DNA of 64,000 nt from Botrytis cinerea B05.10 (Eukaryota; Ascomycota; Leotiomycetes; Helotiales; Sclerotiniaceae): positions 1,054,001 through 1,118,000 of the forward strand of contig NC_037317.1 in the NCBI RefSeq assembly GCF_000143535.2, written 5' to 3'. The notes below the pieces were generated by a model that was given only the letters and a program-made list of their open reading frames with translations, was not told where the DNA came from and made no database searches. The translations under genes were made by a program, and so were the position numbers. Positions 45,701 through 57,890 of the stretch are shown one piece after another. How positions within the stretch are numbered: the stretch's first letter is position 1; the number at the start of each line of letters is the position of its first letter.

Positions 45701-47348
45701 TCATAATATCACACATCTCCCCAACCGTCTCATCCGATGATGTCTTTTCTCCACCGGCGAATTGACTTCATCTTCGACATCGGGCGTTGATCGATTATTA
45801 TCTCGACGGATGATTTGCCTGCAGAGGTCAATGAAGACTTCATCTACATTTGCTGTTTTTCATTTTCATTAGCATGGGGTTTCTCGCTAACTTCTGTCAT
45901 CTTTTTCCTGTCTCCCATTCCCACTTTCCGCCATCGACCCTTCATTCTTCACTCTCAAGATCATATTAATCCCAACAAAGAAAAGGGAAGAGAAAAAGGA
46001 AAAGAGAAAAACTCACCCCTCCTCCTAGCACTCGTCTCATAATACGGCGCATTCCCCCAACTCTGACTAACATTAAAAGCCGCCTGTCTACTGACCACAC
46101 GATCTTGTTCCAGATCACTTTTGTTCCCGACAATCACTATCGGGACATTTTCGTCATCTTTTATACGTATGATGGTCTCGCGGAGTTCGCTGAGTTCGTT
46201 GAGGGAGCTTTGCGAGGTGATACTGAAGACGAGGAGGAATCCTTGTCCGGTTTTCATGTAGAGTTCTCTGAAGAGGAAATGTGAGTGGGGGTTTGGGAAT
46301 GGAGGTGCGGAAGAGAGAAATGAAATTAGGATTGCTTGGTATGTACCTCATGGCGGCTGAAAAAGTGTTAGTTTGTGTGAGTATGTGTGTGCATCATGTG
46401 ATGAGGACAATGAGGAGAAGAACTTACTGAATTGTTCCGTACCCGCGGTATCTAATCTACGTTTCTCCATATCAGTATCGTCACCTTGGACCCATAAGAT
46501 GGCAAGATAAACTCACATCTCCAACATGCATTGTCGTCCCTAGTGTAGCAAAAAGCCGCGTTAGCATCATGATCATGTGTCTCCACCTCCATGCCAAGAC
46601 GGAGAAGAAAGCTCAAAATACTCACATCAACCTCGATGACCTTGCGGTACGAATCCTCAATCGTTGGATCATAACTTTCGATCCAAATATTCTGAACAAA
46701 TTGTGCTAGCAGGACACAAATCACATATCAGCATCTTCACTGCGTATTTTGACAACCCCTTCCTGTTCCCGATAATTCCCACGTCTCCATCTCGTTCCTT
46801 TTCACGTGTCTCCCCACTTCGACCTTCAAAATTTCAACCCTCCCCAAACTCAACCTAACTCTCCGGAGGAGAGTGGGTCAAGGTCTCGGCAAGTAAGTAA
46901 AAATGATCCTTACCGGTTAGACAACTCTTGCCAACACCACCTTTGCAGAGGAACAAAAATAATTAGCACAATACTCCATCTTCAATTGAAACATTTCTCT
47001 CTCTCCATATAATCGAACATTCTCTCGAATCGAACAATTAAATACAGAGGGAAGAAAAACAAGGGAAAGGAAAACTCACCAGCACCCAATACCACAATGT
47101 GATAAGTTCTCCTAAAAATCACCAATCACCATATCAGCCAGCTATCTTTTCCGAACACCCTCCCCAGCATAAAAACTTTACCCCTGATTCATACCTCCGT
47201 GCGTTCCATGCACCAACCACCGACCCCAAACCTCCAACCAAAAAAAAAGATAGAAATCAAGAAGGCAAGAAAGCAAGAATGAATGAAAGGAAGAGGAAGA
47301 GGAAGAGAAAGAAAAAAAAAGACCTTACTGTGAAGTCCTCGTCGCCAT
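45701..47348 (-). CDS. rsr1: Rap/Rsr1-type small GTPase (Krev-1 homologue)
   Basis: Nine exons (47348-47329, 47111-47080, 46940-46914, 46705-46626, 46539-46517, 46456-46428, 46356-46347, 46267-46017, 45852-45701) join in frame to 207 residues. All introns are GT..AG. Seen: P-loop GAGGVGKS at 16-23, effector [11 protein letters not shown] at 38-48, DTAGTEQF at 63-70, NKSD at 122-125, ETSA at 151-154, and a basic tail ending in the CaaX box CVIL (204-207). The final Leu predicts geranylgeranylation. Thr67 stands where Ras has Gln61, the mark of the Rap/Rsr1 branch. Rsr1/Bud1 directs polarity-site selection through the Cdc24-Cdc42 module, and the Neurospora form is called Krev-1. Exon 7 is only 10 bases. 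Confidence 0.93.
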
Positions 47349-48180
47349 CTTGAATTAATGTCTGATAATCGTCTTTCCTCCTCAAATCCCTCTTGATATA
47401 TATCTATGCAGATGAATAGATAGATAACCCTCGTATCCACGCCTGTACGAATGATTTTCCAAAAATTCAAAAATTCAAAAATTCACAAGAGACGTCCAAT
47501 ATCTAGTGAATTCACTTCTCCCCTCTCAATAAATAAAAAATATATCGCATGCAAAAACAAAATTCCTTCTTCACCACTTTTCACCTTAAGATAAAGCAAA
47601 AAAAGTGTCAAGAGATCTCGTAGCGTCAAATGCCCCCCCTCCAAAAAAAAAATACAATCAGAAAAAAATAATGTATAGAGAGAGATAAAAATAAATCGAG
47701 TCGTAACGTAACGTTCTCCAAGTCTAGTACAGAAAACCAAATCGGGTTGTAAAAATGGCAATAAAAATAATAACAGGAATAATAATAGTAATGGTCAAAA
47801 TAAAGGGTCAATAAGCTCAACAGCACTTGTTGGTGGCTTAAGGTAATATATATATATGTATATATATATATATGCAAGTTGGACGTTGAACGTTGATGTG
47901 AGGGAGAGGATCGTTTGAATTCGTTTCGTTTCGTTTCGTTTGACGCGTTGCGTGGTGGGCGAGGGAGGGTTCTTCTTTTTGAATTCCCCGCCAATAAGTT
48001 CCCGCTATTAATCTTTCAGGGGTGTGTTCGTTCCGTAGGTAGGGAAGTGTTTGATCGAGTAAGAATGTTCAAGCTTAGTGAGTGGTGGTGGGTGGTGAGT
48101 GGTGCAATGGAAATCTTCGCCTTTCCCCCCCCCAAAAATACCTCGGACTCGGAGGGTTTGTTTATATGGAAGGTTGGGGT

Positions 48181-48203
48181 GGATGGATGGATGGATGGAT
48201 GGA
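48181..48203 (+). repeat. (GGAT)n microsatellite
   Basis: Five to six units of GGAT followed by ATAT. Confidence 0.85.
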
Positions 48204-49289
48204 TATATAATATGCAGGTAGGATATACCTGGGTCTAGGTAGGAATGGAAAAGATTCTTGCAGATACGTATTCTTTTTTCGTAAGATCAAAAGACCAAAA
48301 GACCGAAAGACGAAAGGGCCAAAATTAACAACGAAGCGAAGGGAGAGGAAGTGAAATGGGAAGATTGGAGAAGTTATATATGGATATGTATATATGTGTG
48401 TGTGTGTATTGTATTTGACAGGTAATAATGATATGATCTAATACCAAGAGGATCGAATCGAATCGTTTATGAGGCCCCAAAATCCGTCCCGTTTCGTCTG
48501 GCTGACTCTTGGGTTGCCCGGTGGTGTATGTGTTATGCGATATTTTGGGGGGTGGTCCAGTTGATTGCAGTAGGTGGTAATTTGTCCGGATCATCTATTT
48601 TTCCTCCCGGGCGGGTGTATACCGGTATGTCTGGCAAATGTAGGTAGATGGGTAGGGAGAGAGGTATCAAGTTAGGTATGAATGAATAATAAGACTCTCT
48701 TATATTTCGGGTGTTGAATGGAAGTTTGTAAAATTAGATATATGTGTATAGATATAGATATGGGACACAGACGATGGTTTTGGAGTATTGTGCGTCCGAA
48801 GAAAATAGGAGAGCGAGTGTGGAAAAGGAGTAAGGGGAGATGTATATAAGAGAAAGAGAGGAGGGAGGAAATAGCAAATATAATCAAATAATAACAATAA
48901 CAATGATAGCAATAAATACAGCCGGTCAGTTTAGTCAATCACTCGCTCAGTATATTCCATCAAATAAATAAAGAAATCGATGAAAAGAGGTAGGTAGTCG
49001 ACGCCACCTACTCATTTTCCCCAACGCCAACCCACCGAATTAGAAAGCACACTAGAAGAGAAAAAAAACGATATCCTCAAAAGAAATTAAACACAAAAAT
49101 TAAACATCTTTCCATGATGCGACCCTTATTTCGTTTGTCCTCTCTTGACTCAAACCTTACCCAACTTTAACTTTCTCCCATTATTCATTCACGAGTCCTC
49201 TCGTGCAAATCCGTACCGACCGACTTCTCGATCCATTCATTCACACATTCGTTCCCATCCAGACCGTGATCGTATTACCCGAGATACAT

Positions 49290-49320
49290 ACGTACATACA
49301 TACATACATACATACATACA
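49290..49320 (+). repeat. (ATAC)n microsatellite
   Basis: About seven ATAC units. Confidence 0.85.
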
Positions 49321-51561
49321 AGTGCTCAGGTAGTTAGGGACTTGTCAACCAATTTATCGTCGCATCTGCAAATGCACTTTTCAGGTACGGGGCTCCCGGG
49401 AACGTGTGTACTGGACCCTGGATTTTTTATAATCCCTGGTGGGAACCTCTTTTTTGCTGGGTAACATGCACAGCCCTAACGATGGATCACACCATGGCGA
49501 GGAAACCTGGACGCCACGTTGTGTCTCTATTCTGTTCTATTCTCTTCTTCACCTTTTATTCCGGGGAGGAACGCTGTAGTGCCACTGTAGAATGGGAGTG
49601 GGAGTGGGAATGGGAATGGGCATGGGTGGGTGATGGAGTGAAGATCGAATAGTAGAATGAAGAGAAGAGAAGATGGAGGTGGATGGGAATAGAACATTCC
49701 CGTGATCTGATGGAATGTGGATGGAATCTGGAATCGCAACTCCTTATGGATTAGATTTGAAGGAGAATATTCCTCTGACCATCTAATCCCACAGGAGAAT
49801 CTTTCTTTTGTCAACAGGAAGGAGCACTAGGCAGATCTTGCTCCCACTTTCTCGTACGATTTTCCATCCACACGATGTGCTTTTCATGTCTACTCTCCTC
49901 TCTCCTCTACGCCCTACCACACCACCCATCTGGTAATCCCTCGTCTATTTCGTCATACATATGCGCCTTCGCCTCATTTGATAGGAAATCCAGCCTCCTT
50001 CAGCTCGACAGCACCTCACCCCTTCCCAAAAGGTTGTGTAAAGTTAGGAGCCTTGAAATTCGGCCCTTGGGGTATAGTTACTCGGGTTCCGGTGGTATTT
50101 CTCATCTCGGACGAAGTACCATTTCTGGAGATATCCAATGCAATGTATATGCGGTGTCACATAAACTGTCTTAGCTTCCACATCGTTTCGTTCATTCTTT
50201 CATGTTTGAGCTGTGTATGGATTTTTTTTCTTTCTTTCTTCGTCGCTCAATTGAGTCGCGCGCGTTTCAATTGGGGGTTTTCGCCTCGAGTCTGTGATGC
50301 TTGCGCTGGACAGGGGATCTTTCAGTGCCAAATGATCGTCCTAGTCGGAAAACCGGATGTATATCACAGCAACAGTTGTGAGTCAGTCTCATTGTCCTGG
50401 AAGTATCTCCTCGGAGGACAACCATTTGAACGGAATTGAGTTCTGCATCTGGAAAAAAAAAATCCCGAACTGCTTTTCGTCAACCATATGTCGTCACATT
50501 AGATTTCCGCACGTTGTTATAACATGATATCAGAATCCAGGGTTAGGGTTCCCAATATTGGGTTCTTCAAGATGATACTGCATGCAACATTAGCCTATTC
50601 ATCGCATCTCATCCTTCAATTTGCCAGCTATACATCCATCCTTATCACAACATCCAAGCAATCTTACTAGCGAACCTCGCGTCAATAATATTTGATATCT
50701 CAATACTCTCGTATCCCAACAACCTGTAATGAATGTATCATAGTATTCCAGCCAAGAAATAACCATAAACTTCCATGCATATCATAAGATGCCAGTGCTG
50801 CAATGCCATGTGCCACCCATGCTTACATTGCGCACAAGGTCGCATCTGCCAGAAATAGACGGGTTGGAAATGAGACAGAAGACGGCACGTTACAATACGG
50901 TATTTGCTTTCGCAATTTGTCGCAAATTTTGTTTCGTTCCCCGGTCTACCTAGTTTACGTTATCTGCGTATGTAGGTAGTAGGTATTGCAATGTGTTGGA
51001 ATGATATAACCTGGGGTTTGCGCTTGGTTGTTGATATTCGGAGGGGTGAGTTGTAGTATTGATAGTGTGTTTTTGGATGTTGTATAGGTACTGTAGCTTT
51101 CGAATGATACCATGCTAAGTTTGGCGGCCAATCTTGTATGTGCAGGTATTTGGTATACGTATGGTGTTAGGCGATAGGGGGGTTCACGAGCCGATAATTC
51201 CACGAACGGATAGATCTTGGGCAAATATATTAATTCCATCAATGTACAGAATGAACCTTAAATCGAAGCGAGCATGTATATGCACGTGTTGTGTAACCCT
51301 ATCACTTCCATAGATTTTCTTGCTATATTGTTTCTATGCATATCGTAATTTTCGTCTCATTGTATGATGATGACATCAAGAATGTCTTGTGTTAAACGTT
51401 CATACATACATTCTCATCCTGAAGAGTCTTACCTATCCTGACCCCTAAGATCACAACCGATACCAAAAATCCATTGTATGCAAAATATTAAGTATCATGC
51501 ATATGCATATGCACCTTACCCCCCGTTTACCCTCCTCTCCCCCCTCATTCAAACCTCAAAC

Positions 51562-52964
51562 CTAATAAGGATCCCACTCCAACCTCCTCTCCAACAGAAA
51601 AGATTCCACCGGCACCCCCCTCCACTTCTTCTCTCCCGACTTCGTCACATTGAAAAACTCCACCTCAAACCCCATCACCTCTTTCCAGCCCCTTATCAAG
51701 CGTCTCCAATAGCACGTCTCCGCCGCCGGCGTAAGATATCTCTCTCTAAAAAGTCTCACACTCCTCTCCGCAATCTCTTCGACCTCTTTCTGATCCTTCT
51801 TCTCAATCAATTCCACCATCTTGTTTTCCAACCCCTCAAACTCTCTATCCACCTCAATATAATTCTGTTCCGGCCCATCCTTCTTCATCAACGGATGGAA
51901 AAATTCCATCCACTCCAATTTATGCGCCACGATCACCGATCTACAATTCCGCAAATATTTCAGACGCGCGGAATAGGAATTCCCTTCGGTATGCGCCAGA
52001 AACTTGTATTGACAATGTTCATCCATACTCTTCAAGTCATTCTTCATACTCCCCTCATTATGCCAATCCAACGTCTTCACATCCGCCCACGCCTTTCCTT
52101 CCGTCACATTGACAAATTTCTTGCGAACCTCCAAATTCATCGTCGCGCCTCGCCATAACAATTTATCAATCTTCCGACTCCATGGCCACTCGCTCTCGGT
52201 CAGGATGGCTTTCATTTGCATTTCTCCGTAACTACCGATTTTCGTCTCGGGCCAGGACCAAAAACCGTATTCGGGCATGAGCCATGTTTCTTGATTTTTG
52301 GCGACTCGTGCATAGAGCCATTGAGGATGTCCTTCCATCTTATCGTCTACGTTCATGGTGAATTCGATGTTGGGGAGGGGCTCGGGAGAGGTGAGCATTG
52401 CGCGGTGGAGAGCATGTAGGGTGGCGATGCCGCGGGAGTAGATTTTCCCAGAGGTATCGATTATGTATAACTATGTCCCTGTTAGTTTATATCTCATCAA
52501 ACTCTCCTTTCACTGTCTACAAGATCGTTGATAAAGAAAGAACCAAAAACACAAACCTGCTGATCGAAAATCATCGCCCTGATAAACCCATTCAACGCTG
52601 GCGTATCATCCAATTCCTTCTTCGTCACCTTCTTGTTCTTCCTCAACTTGACCGGTCTCTCCACCTCCTCAAACAGTCCCGGGAAAGCGACATCGCATTG
52701 CTCTTGCGTCAAGAACAAATTGCGATAATCTCTCGTATAGTTCCACGTCCCGTCGAATCCAAATCGTCCACTGATATACTCCGAATCCTGCTGCACATCA
52801 GATCCATGGCCGACAGTCGGGGTATATATTCTTGGAGGCGGCGCCGGGGAAAAAGTTTGGGGGCCAGTAGTATAGAGGAAGACGAGAAGCGTGAGAAGAA
52901 GCGCGAGGACAAACGGATAAGGACGTCGCGCAGTCGCTATGGCCAGATCGTTGAAAATCGCCAT
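51562..52964 (-). CDS. GT90 / CAP10-like glycosyltransferase, type II membrane protein
   Basis: Two exons (52964-52557, 52470-51562) with an 86 bp intron (GTTTGT..CATAG, branch CTAAC) join to 438 residues. A short cytosolic lead is followed by one signal-anchor helix at about residues 19-36 (FVLALLLTLLVFLYTT), then a luminal stem. The catalytic part has the CAP10/DUF821 signature blocks FGFWSWPETKIGSY, WSRKIDKLLWRGA, KYKFLAHTEGNSYSARLKYLRNCRSVIVAHKLEWMEF (given here in pieces: KFLAHTEGNSYSARLKYL, then SVIVAHKLEWMEF) and a C-terminal Arg-rich VRLFRERYL. Homologues include Cryptococcus CAP10 and POGLUT enzymes, which transfer xylose or glucose from UDP-sugars in the Golgi or ER. The donor and acceptor here are not known. 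The ATG at 52964 opens the anchor; an open GTG-led extension upstream has no ATG. Confidence 0.87.
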
Positions 52965-54500
52965 GTTGATACCGATTCTTTTCCGCACATGAAGAGGAGA
53001 AGGAATGCACCACGACGGAAAATAAATAAAGGTGCAAGATAATCAGATGAGTAAGTAAAGGTAAGGGGGAATGACAATGCAACCTTTACGACAAATCCCA
53101 TCCGTTACCCGAAACACAAATCCCACGCCGCAGACGTACATAATCCACCAGTAGCTCGTACTTTACCCTTCCTTCACGAGCGGCGATTGTGGCGGGCTTA
53201 CACTGATAACCGCTCCATATCTGCATGGATACCTACATCCCTCCCTCACCTATTGCCAGACAGAGATAGAGCCAAGCAAGCACATCAAAGACCGACCAGA
53301 AATTTTCACCCAAAGAAACACGCCCACCACCATGTCCGCATCCTAGACGGGAAAAAAAAGAACAACAAACTTCGTATCAAAGGAGCCCCTTGAACGCATT
53401 ATCCACAGTAATGAGCCTCCTTCCACCTCACCCCCACTCATCCTTACCTGGTACGGACTGATAGAAACAGATCCCTTATCCCCAATCCCAGAATCCAACC
53501 ATGTTCCCAGGCAGGCAATCCATAATCCCGTCCACGGCGAAGAAAACTTGATTTCTTCATCACTAAATTGAAGATATTTTTGTGGAGTGAGGGAGACTTT
53601 AAAATAAACATCCAACGTTAATCCATCACAATGGTTTAAATTTAGGGACGTCCGGGACTTAAGGTTAATTCCCCATGCGTCTTTTCCCTACTTTGTACAT
53701 GATTTTCGTCATGGGCCGAATACCGGTAAATCTAAGATCATAATTTTGGGAAGACTGGTAACATCTAAAATGTAAGAGCGAGTTCCCTCGTTATATGCAT
53801 ACAGTACGCAAGAATGGTGCGCATTGTGCAACGACAGATAATTTATTCGTTTATCAAAATTGTTGCTTTCTACGCCGTGCCGCAAATTCGCAATATAACA
53901 AATTCTGAAGCCAAGAGATCTCCAGGGGAGAACTCGGGGGCTTTTCATCCGTTCTACCAATCGGATATGTACAACATGCAGTCGAGTTAGTAATAAGTAT
54001 CAAGTGTCCAAATTACATCTGTTGTTAGGGAGTACATGGAAAGAAAAACTTCAGATACAAATACTCATCATGTACCTCAGGTCATTAATAAATAGTGTGA
54101 TGAGATAGTTCAGGCCCAGATAATTTACACTTCACCATTTTTTTTTTTTTACAACCATGCACAGGCTTACCAACCAGACCTTATCAATTACTTATATTGC
54201 ATGTAAATCATGGGGGTGCTGATCTTCCTCGCTAATCATGATAATAAGCCCTTCTAGAGGTATTTCAAAAGCTCCATTCCCAGATGCAATCATTCCCAAA
54301 ACTCCGTAGCCAGATGTGCAACCGATTGACTCCCAATATCCATGACACCAATAGCAATCCTGTTCCAGAAACGCGCCTCTGATGCAGTGATAGAAACGAT
54401 GCGCCTTGGAAACACTTTTGTTCATCGTGCATATCTTGCTCCTCTCAATCGATCATATATGTACAAACTATGCGTTGATTTTTCGTATATCGCATGCAAA
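52965..54500. other. Gene-free region upstream of GT90 gene
   Basis: 1.5 kb: promoter of the GT90 gene and 3' flank of the DUF1752 gene. An exon-like minus-strand frame (53343-53615) ends at a good donor but has no ATG and no recognised domain (see findings). Confidence 0.4.
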
Positions 54501-56139
54501 TTACTTCATGGACTGTTTTCGCTCATGTTTCGGTAATGTCCTAGGTTCTAAACTCCTCGCTTGGTCTCGTTCGAGCAGAAGCGAAAGTTGCGACTTGCTT
54601 TTACTTAAAGGTCCTGAAGGGCTTGATGCTAAGCTTCCTGATATAGGACTAGAAGGAGCCGCTTGCGAAAATGATTTCTTTGTAAAGAGATCTTTCATAA
54701 GAGCTCGAGCTTTGCCTTTGCTTAGTCTCTCTGGCGACGCGGGTACTGCTGCAATTTGGCTACCATTTCCTAGATCGAGGTGACCAGTTGCATCAGTCAA
54801 TGTTGGCGCCGAGCTGACCATGCCTTTAGACTGGTGTTGTAGAAGATTTTTCCCACTCGATTTCCTGTAACCAGGGGGTTTACCATTGCTCGAATCCTTA
54901 GACGTGGTCGAAGCCGGAGAATTTGGGCTTGAAGTTTCAGGTGGCAGCATGCTGGCTGTTTTAACATTGTCGTGAAGCATTCTTTGTACCTTGAACTCAG
55001 CCTCACTGACTTGAGGTACTGAAACCTGGTTGTTTGCTAGTGTCTGAAGGTTGTCGGAAGGCCCTGGCTGAGTGGGCTCAATCTCAACAGTCTCCTCGCG
55101 AGTGCTTGCGAGTTTGCGCGCACCACTCAAAGTTGAAGAGGCTGACCTAGAAGGATTCCGCTTGGTTGGCGAGGTTGTAGATCGCGGTGCAGCATTTTCT
55201 TGCGTGTTCTGGTTTCTGACTGGTAGTACAGATAACGTCGGCAGCCTCCCCAAAGTCCTATTCTGTTGTCCTTGCCCACCTGGAACTCTCGCTGAGCTAT
55301 CGTTAGAAGACTGTGAAGTTTGTGAACTCTGTCGCCTGACAACAATTGGTCTCTTCTTCTTGGAAGCTGAAGCAACAAACTTCTTACTTGCCGGTGCAGG
55401 CATTAACTTTCTATCAACCTTCTCCTTCTCGATTTTCTCCTCGATAGGAGCCGCATGCTCAAGAATTGGCGAAGGTGATTGTACAACGCCCTTGTTTGTG
55501 CTTGTGCTACCAGACTCGTCTTCTGAGGCTGGCGGAGATATGAATCGTGCCGTCGGTCGAGGACCGTTTGCAGAAGGACCTCGAGTCTTTTTCAATATTG
55601 GGGGTGGCATGGGAGCAGGTGTCCGGGTGACTGATGTCAGCGTTGTACTTGATCGGCTATCGTTGCGAACACGAGCAACAGAAGTAGTCGAGGCAGTCTT
55701 TCCAATGTAGGCTGCACTATTCTGATGATTCGAAATTCAGCATGGCTCCACGGTTCATTAATAGATTTGCATACCATTGGCTTTTCATTTTCATAGCGAT
55801 TGGGGGGTCCTCTAAGTGGCACAAAAGTGTCACCCTCTGAGATATGTACGAAAAGTCGAGCAACAGTGGAAGCATCCAACTCTCGACTTCGACTCCCCCA
55901 TATTCGCCACCAATAATTCTCTAAACGCTCAGCGGTAGGGTCGAGAAGTCTTCGTTTTGTTGTGGTATAGACTAGAAGACAATAAGCTTGATGTTTTACT
56001 TTTCAATCAAGGTATGTGAAGTACCTTTCCAAAATCTGGCAATGTCTGCAAGATCCAAAGGATCATTCTTGATTCTCTCGATGGTGCTTCCAATCTGAGG
56101 AGAATTGACCACAATGCCCTTGGGCAATATCAATGCCAT
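54501..56139 (-). CDS. DUF1752 (nitrogen regulatory AreA GATA-like) domain protein
   Basis: Three exons (56139-56025, 55971-55775, 55721-54501) join to 510 residues. The N-terminal 104 residues hold the DUF1752 domain: ARFWK near 34-38, then TTTKRRLLDPTAERLENYWWR and DASTVARLFVHIS, which runs to RGPPNRYENEKPM. This domain occurs at the start of AreA/Nit-2-like GATA factors and alone in other fungal proteins; here no GATA zinc finger follows. Residues about 105-510 are Ser/Pro/Thr/Lys-rich and disordered, with short basic helices (for example SKGKARALMKDLFTKKSFSQ near 455-475). Function is unknown; a signalling or transcription-related role is inference. Both introns are 50-55 bp. Confidence 0.84.
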
Positions 56140-56777
56140 CTTCTTGACGTCGCCAGAACCTAAAGTTGTAAAGCGACTGCAGCTCTTCTAAGGCAGGCAG
56201 CTAGCCTACCCAGAAGTTGCTGCGTCACCGTGAAGGAGAAAGAGGCTTTAACAGCTAAGAAAGCTGAAAACTAAAGTAAGGAATTAAGATTTGGTAAATA
56301 TTAAGTATTGGCCGGTTATAGAAAGGGACGGGAGATCGGTGACAAGTGATTCTGTAGAAAGACAAGGTTGTAAGGAAGAGATCCAGGATATGGACGATGA
56401 GAAAAAAAAAGCTAGTGAAGCTAAGAAAGATAGTAAAGATAGTATGAGATTTTAGTTTATGAAATTCCAAAATAGAAATTATAGAAGTATTTTTTGGTTA
56501 ATTTTTTTTTCTTCTCCCCAGCTTCCAATTAAGAATCCGAGCCCGAGGGAATAACAAAGCAGAAAGAATAGAAGATGGCTAATAGCTAGGGTTTTGGCTA
56601 TGTGTACTTATTAGGTGGGTATCAGTTTTGTACGTACCAAGGGGGAGGGAGTTGATTAAAATGATAGAAAAAATAATGCTATTGGTTCGGAAACGATCCG
56701 AGGAATGAGAATTTGTTGAATATGTGACTGTGTGAGTTTGTGAATTTGTGAACTTGTGAATCTGTGTGGATTCGTGT

Positions 56778-56812
56778 GGATTGGATTGGATTGGATTGGA
56801 TTGGATTGGATT
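56778..56812 (+). repeat. (GGATT)n pentamer repeat
   Basis: Seven perfect GGATT units. Confidence 0.9.
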
Positions 56813-57243
56813 TGACGTGAGGAGTAGATAGGTAGGTCGGTAGGGAGTTCGGGGTTCGAGTCCACACCGGTGAATATTTGTGCGTGTATAGTGTGATGTC
56901 TCCTGGTTGATTGTTTATTGCATATATCTCTGGTGGAAGGCATTGACTTGTGTCAGGTAGGCAGGGCGGCAGGTAGATGTTAATAAGTACCTGTGTCGAT
57001 GGTCGTCAAACGGTGGAGGGCAGCCTTTTCATTCGAGGAGGGAAGAAAGGTGCGAGGTGAAAAGATCAAATTCTCCAGTTTTCCGTTGGGTAGGCTGGGA
57101 GGTAGGGCAGGGTCAGGCAGTGTCCCTAGTAGGCATCTGGTAGGAGGGCATGGAGATATGGAGATATGGAGACATGTAGACATGTAGGTACACACGGCAC
57201 TGTTATGAAATGCACCAAGTCATTGATTGTTATTATTGTGGTG

Positions 57244-57270
57244 GTGAGAATTGTGAGAATTGTGAGAATT
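57244..57270 (+). repeat. (GTGAGAATT)n nonamer repeat
   Basis: Three perfect nonamer units. Confidence 0.9.
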
Positions 57271-57347
57271 GTTTTCATTTTGGCTCCCGTCAGTCGAAGC
57301 CGAATAACGTATAACGTGCACGGGGTACTTGCTTCTTTGCTTCCGTA

Positions 57348-57386
57348 CACTGCACTGCACAGCACTGCACAGCACAGCACAGCACA
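57348..57386 (+). repeat. (GCACT/GCACA)n pentamer repeat
   Basis: Mixed CACTG and CACAG units over about 40 bp. Confidence 0.8.
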
Positions 57387-57487
57387 GTCCAGATATTAGA
57401 AGAGGTAGGGACCGGCCAGCAGATATACGCAGGAAGTATAGTATATGAAGCAGGCGTGCTTGGATCTCCGTCGAGAACGAGGGCAAT

Positions 57488-57527
57488 CCAGTCCAGTCCA
57501 GTCCAGTCCAGTGCAGTGCAGTGCGCA
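57488..57527 (+). repeat. (CCAGT)n pentamer repeat with drift to GCAGT
   Basis: Five CCAGT-type units followed by three GCAGT units. Confidence 0.85.
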
Positions 57528-57847
57528 CACAGCAAACAGTAACTCGAGTCGGTAGCTATCGGTAGGATTTTATGAGCAGTCCTGAATTTTTTATATGATT
57601 AATTAGTTGAAAGTATTTGGTGAATTATCAAACACATTGATTGATCGGCAATTAGCCTCGGGGAACCACAAGAATGGAGTAGTAACAAGGAGCAAATCTT
57701 TCTTTTTAATTTGGAAGAAATAGCCTACTTTGGGTAGCGTATCTCTCTTCTCGGTCAATCTGCATGATCTGGATGGATACGATGTGATGGGCCCGGTGCC
57801 AGGTTGACGGACAATATGGGTATGGATGTGTAGATGAAGATGAATCT

Positions 57848-57890
57848 GGATATGGACATGGACATGGATATGGATATGGATATGGATATG
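57848..57890 (+). repeat. (GGATAT/GGACAT)n hexamer repeat
   Basis: Seven hexamer units with a one-base T/C alternation. Confidence 0.85.

Larger units (their letters stand above)
47349..51561. other. 4.2 kb gene-free region
   Basis: Upstream of the GTPase gene and downstream (3') of the GT90 gene. It holds CGTTT repeats (47923-47941), (GGAT)n near 48181-48203, (ATAC)n near 49290-49320 and AT-rich sequence. Frames are short and unrecognised. A 17-base TTAGGGTT-like segment near 50541 is too short to call telomeric. Confidence 0.45.

Noticed and set aside
50541..50557. TTAGGG-like segment
   Set aside because: Fewer than two units; not a telomeric array.
51478..52158. 226-codon plus-strand frame antisense to the GT90 gene
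   Set aside because: It lies opposite the strong GT90 exon, has a His/Pro/Leu/Arg-rich shadow composition and no recognisable domain.
56830..56880. GGGTTCGAGTCC, a tRNA T-arm-like sequence
   Set aside because: No D arm, anticodon arm or acceptor stem can be built around it.
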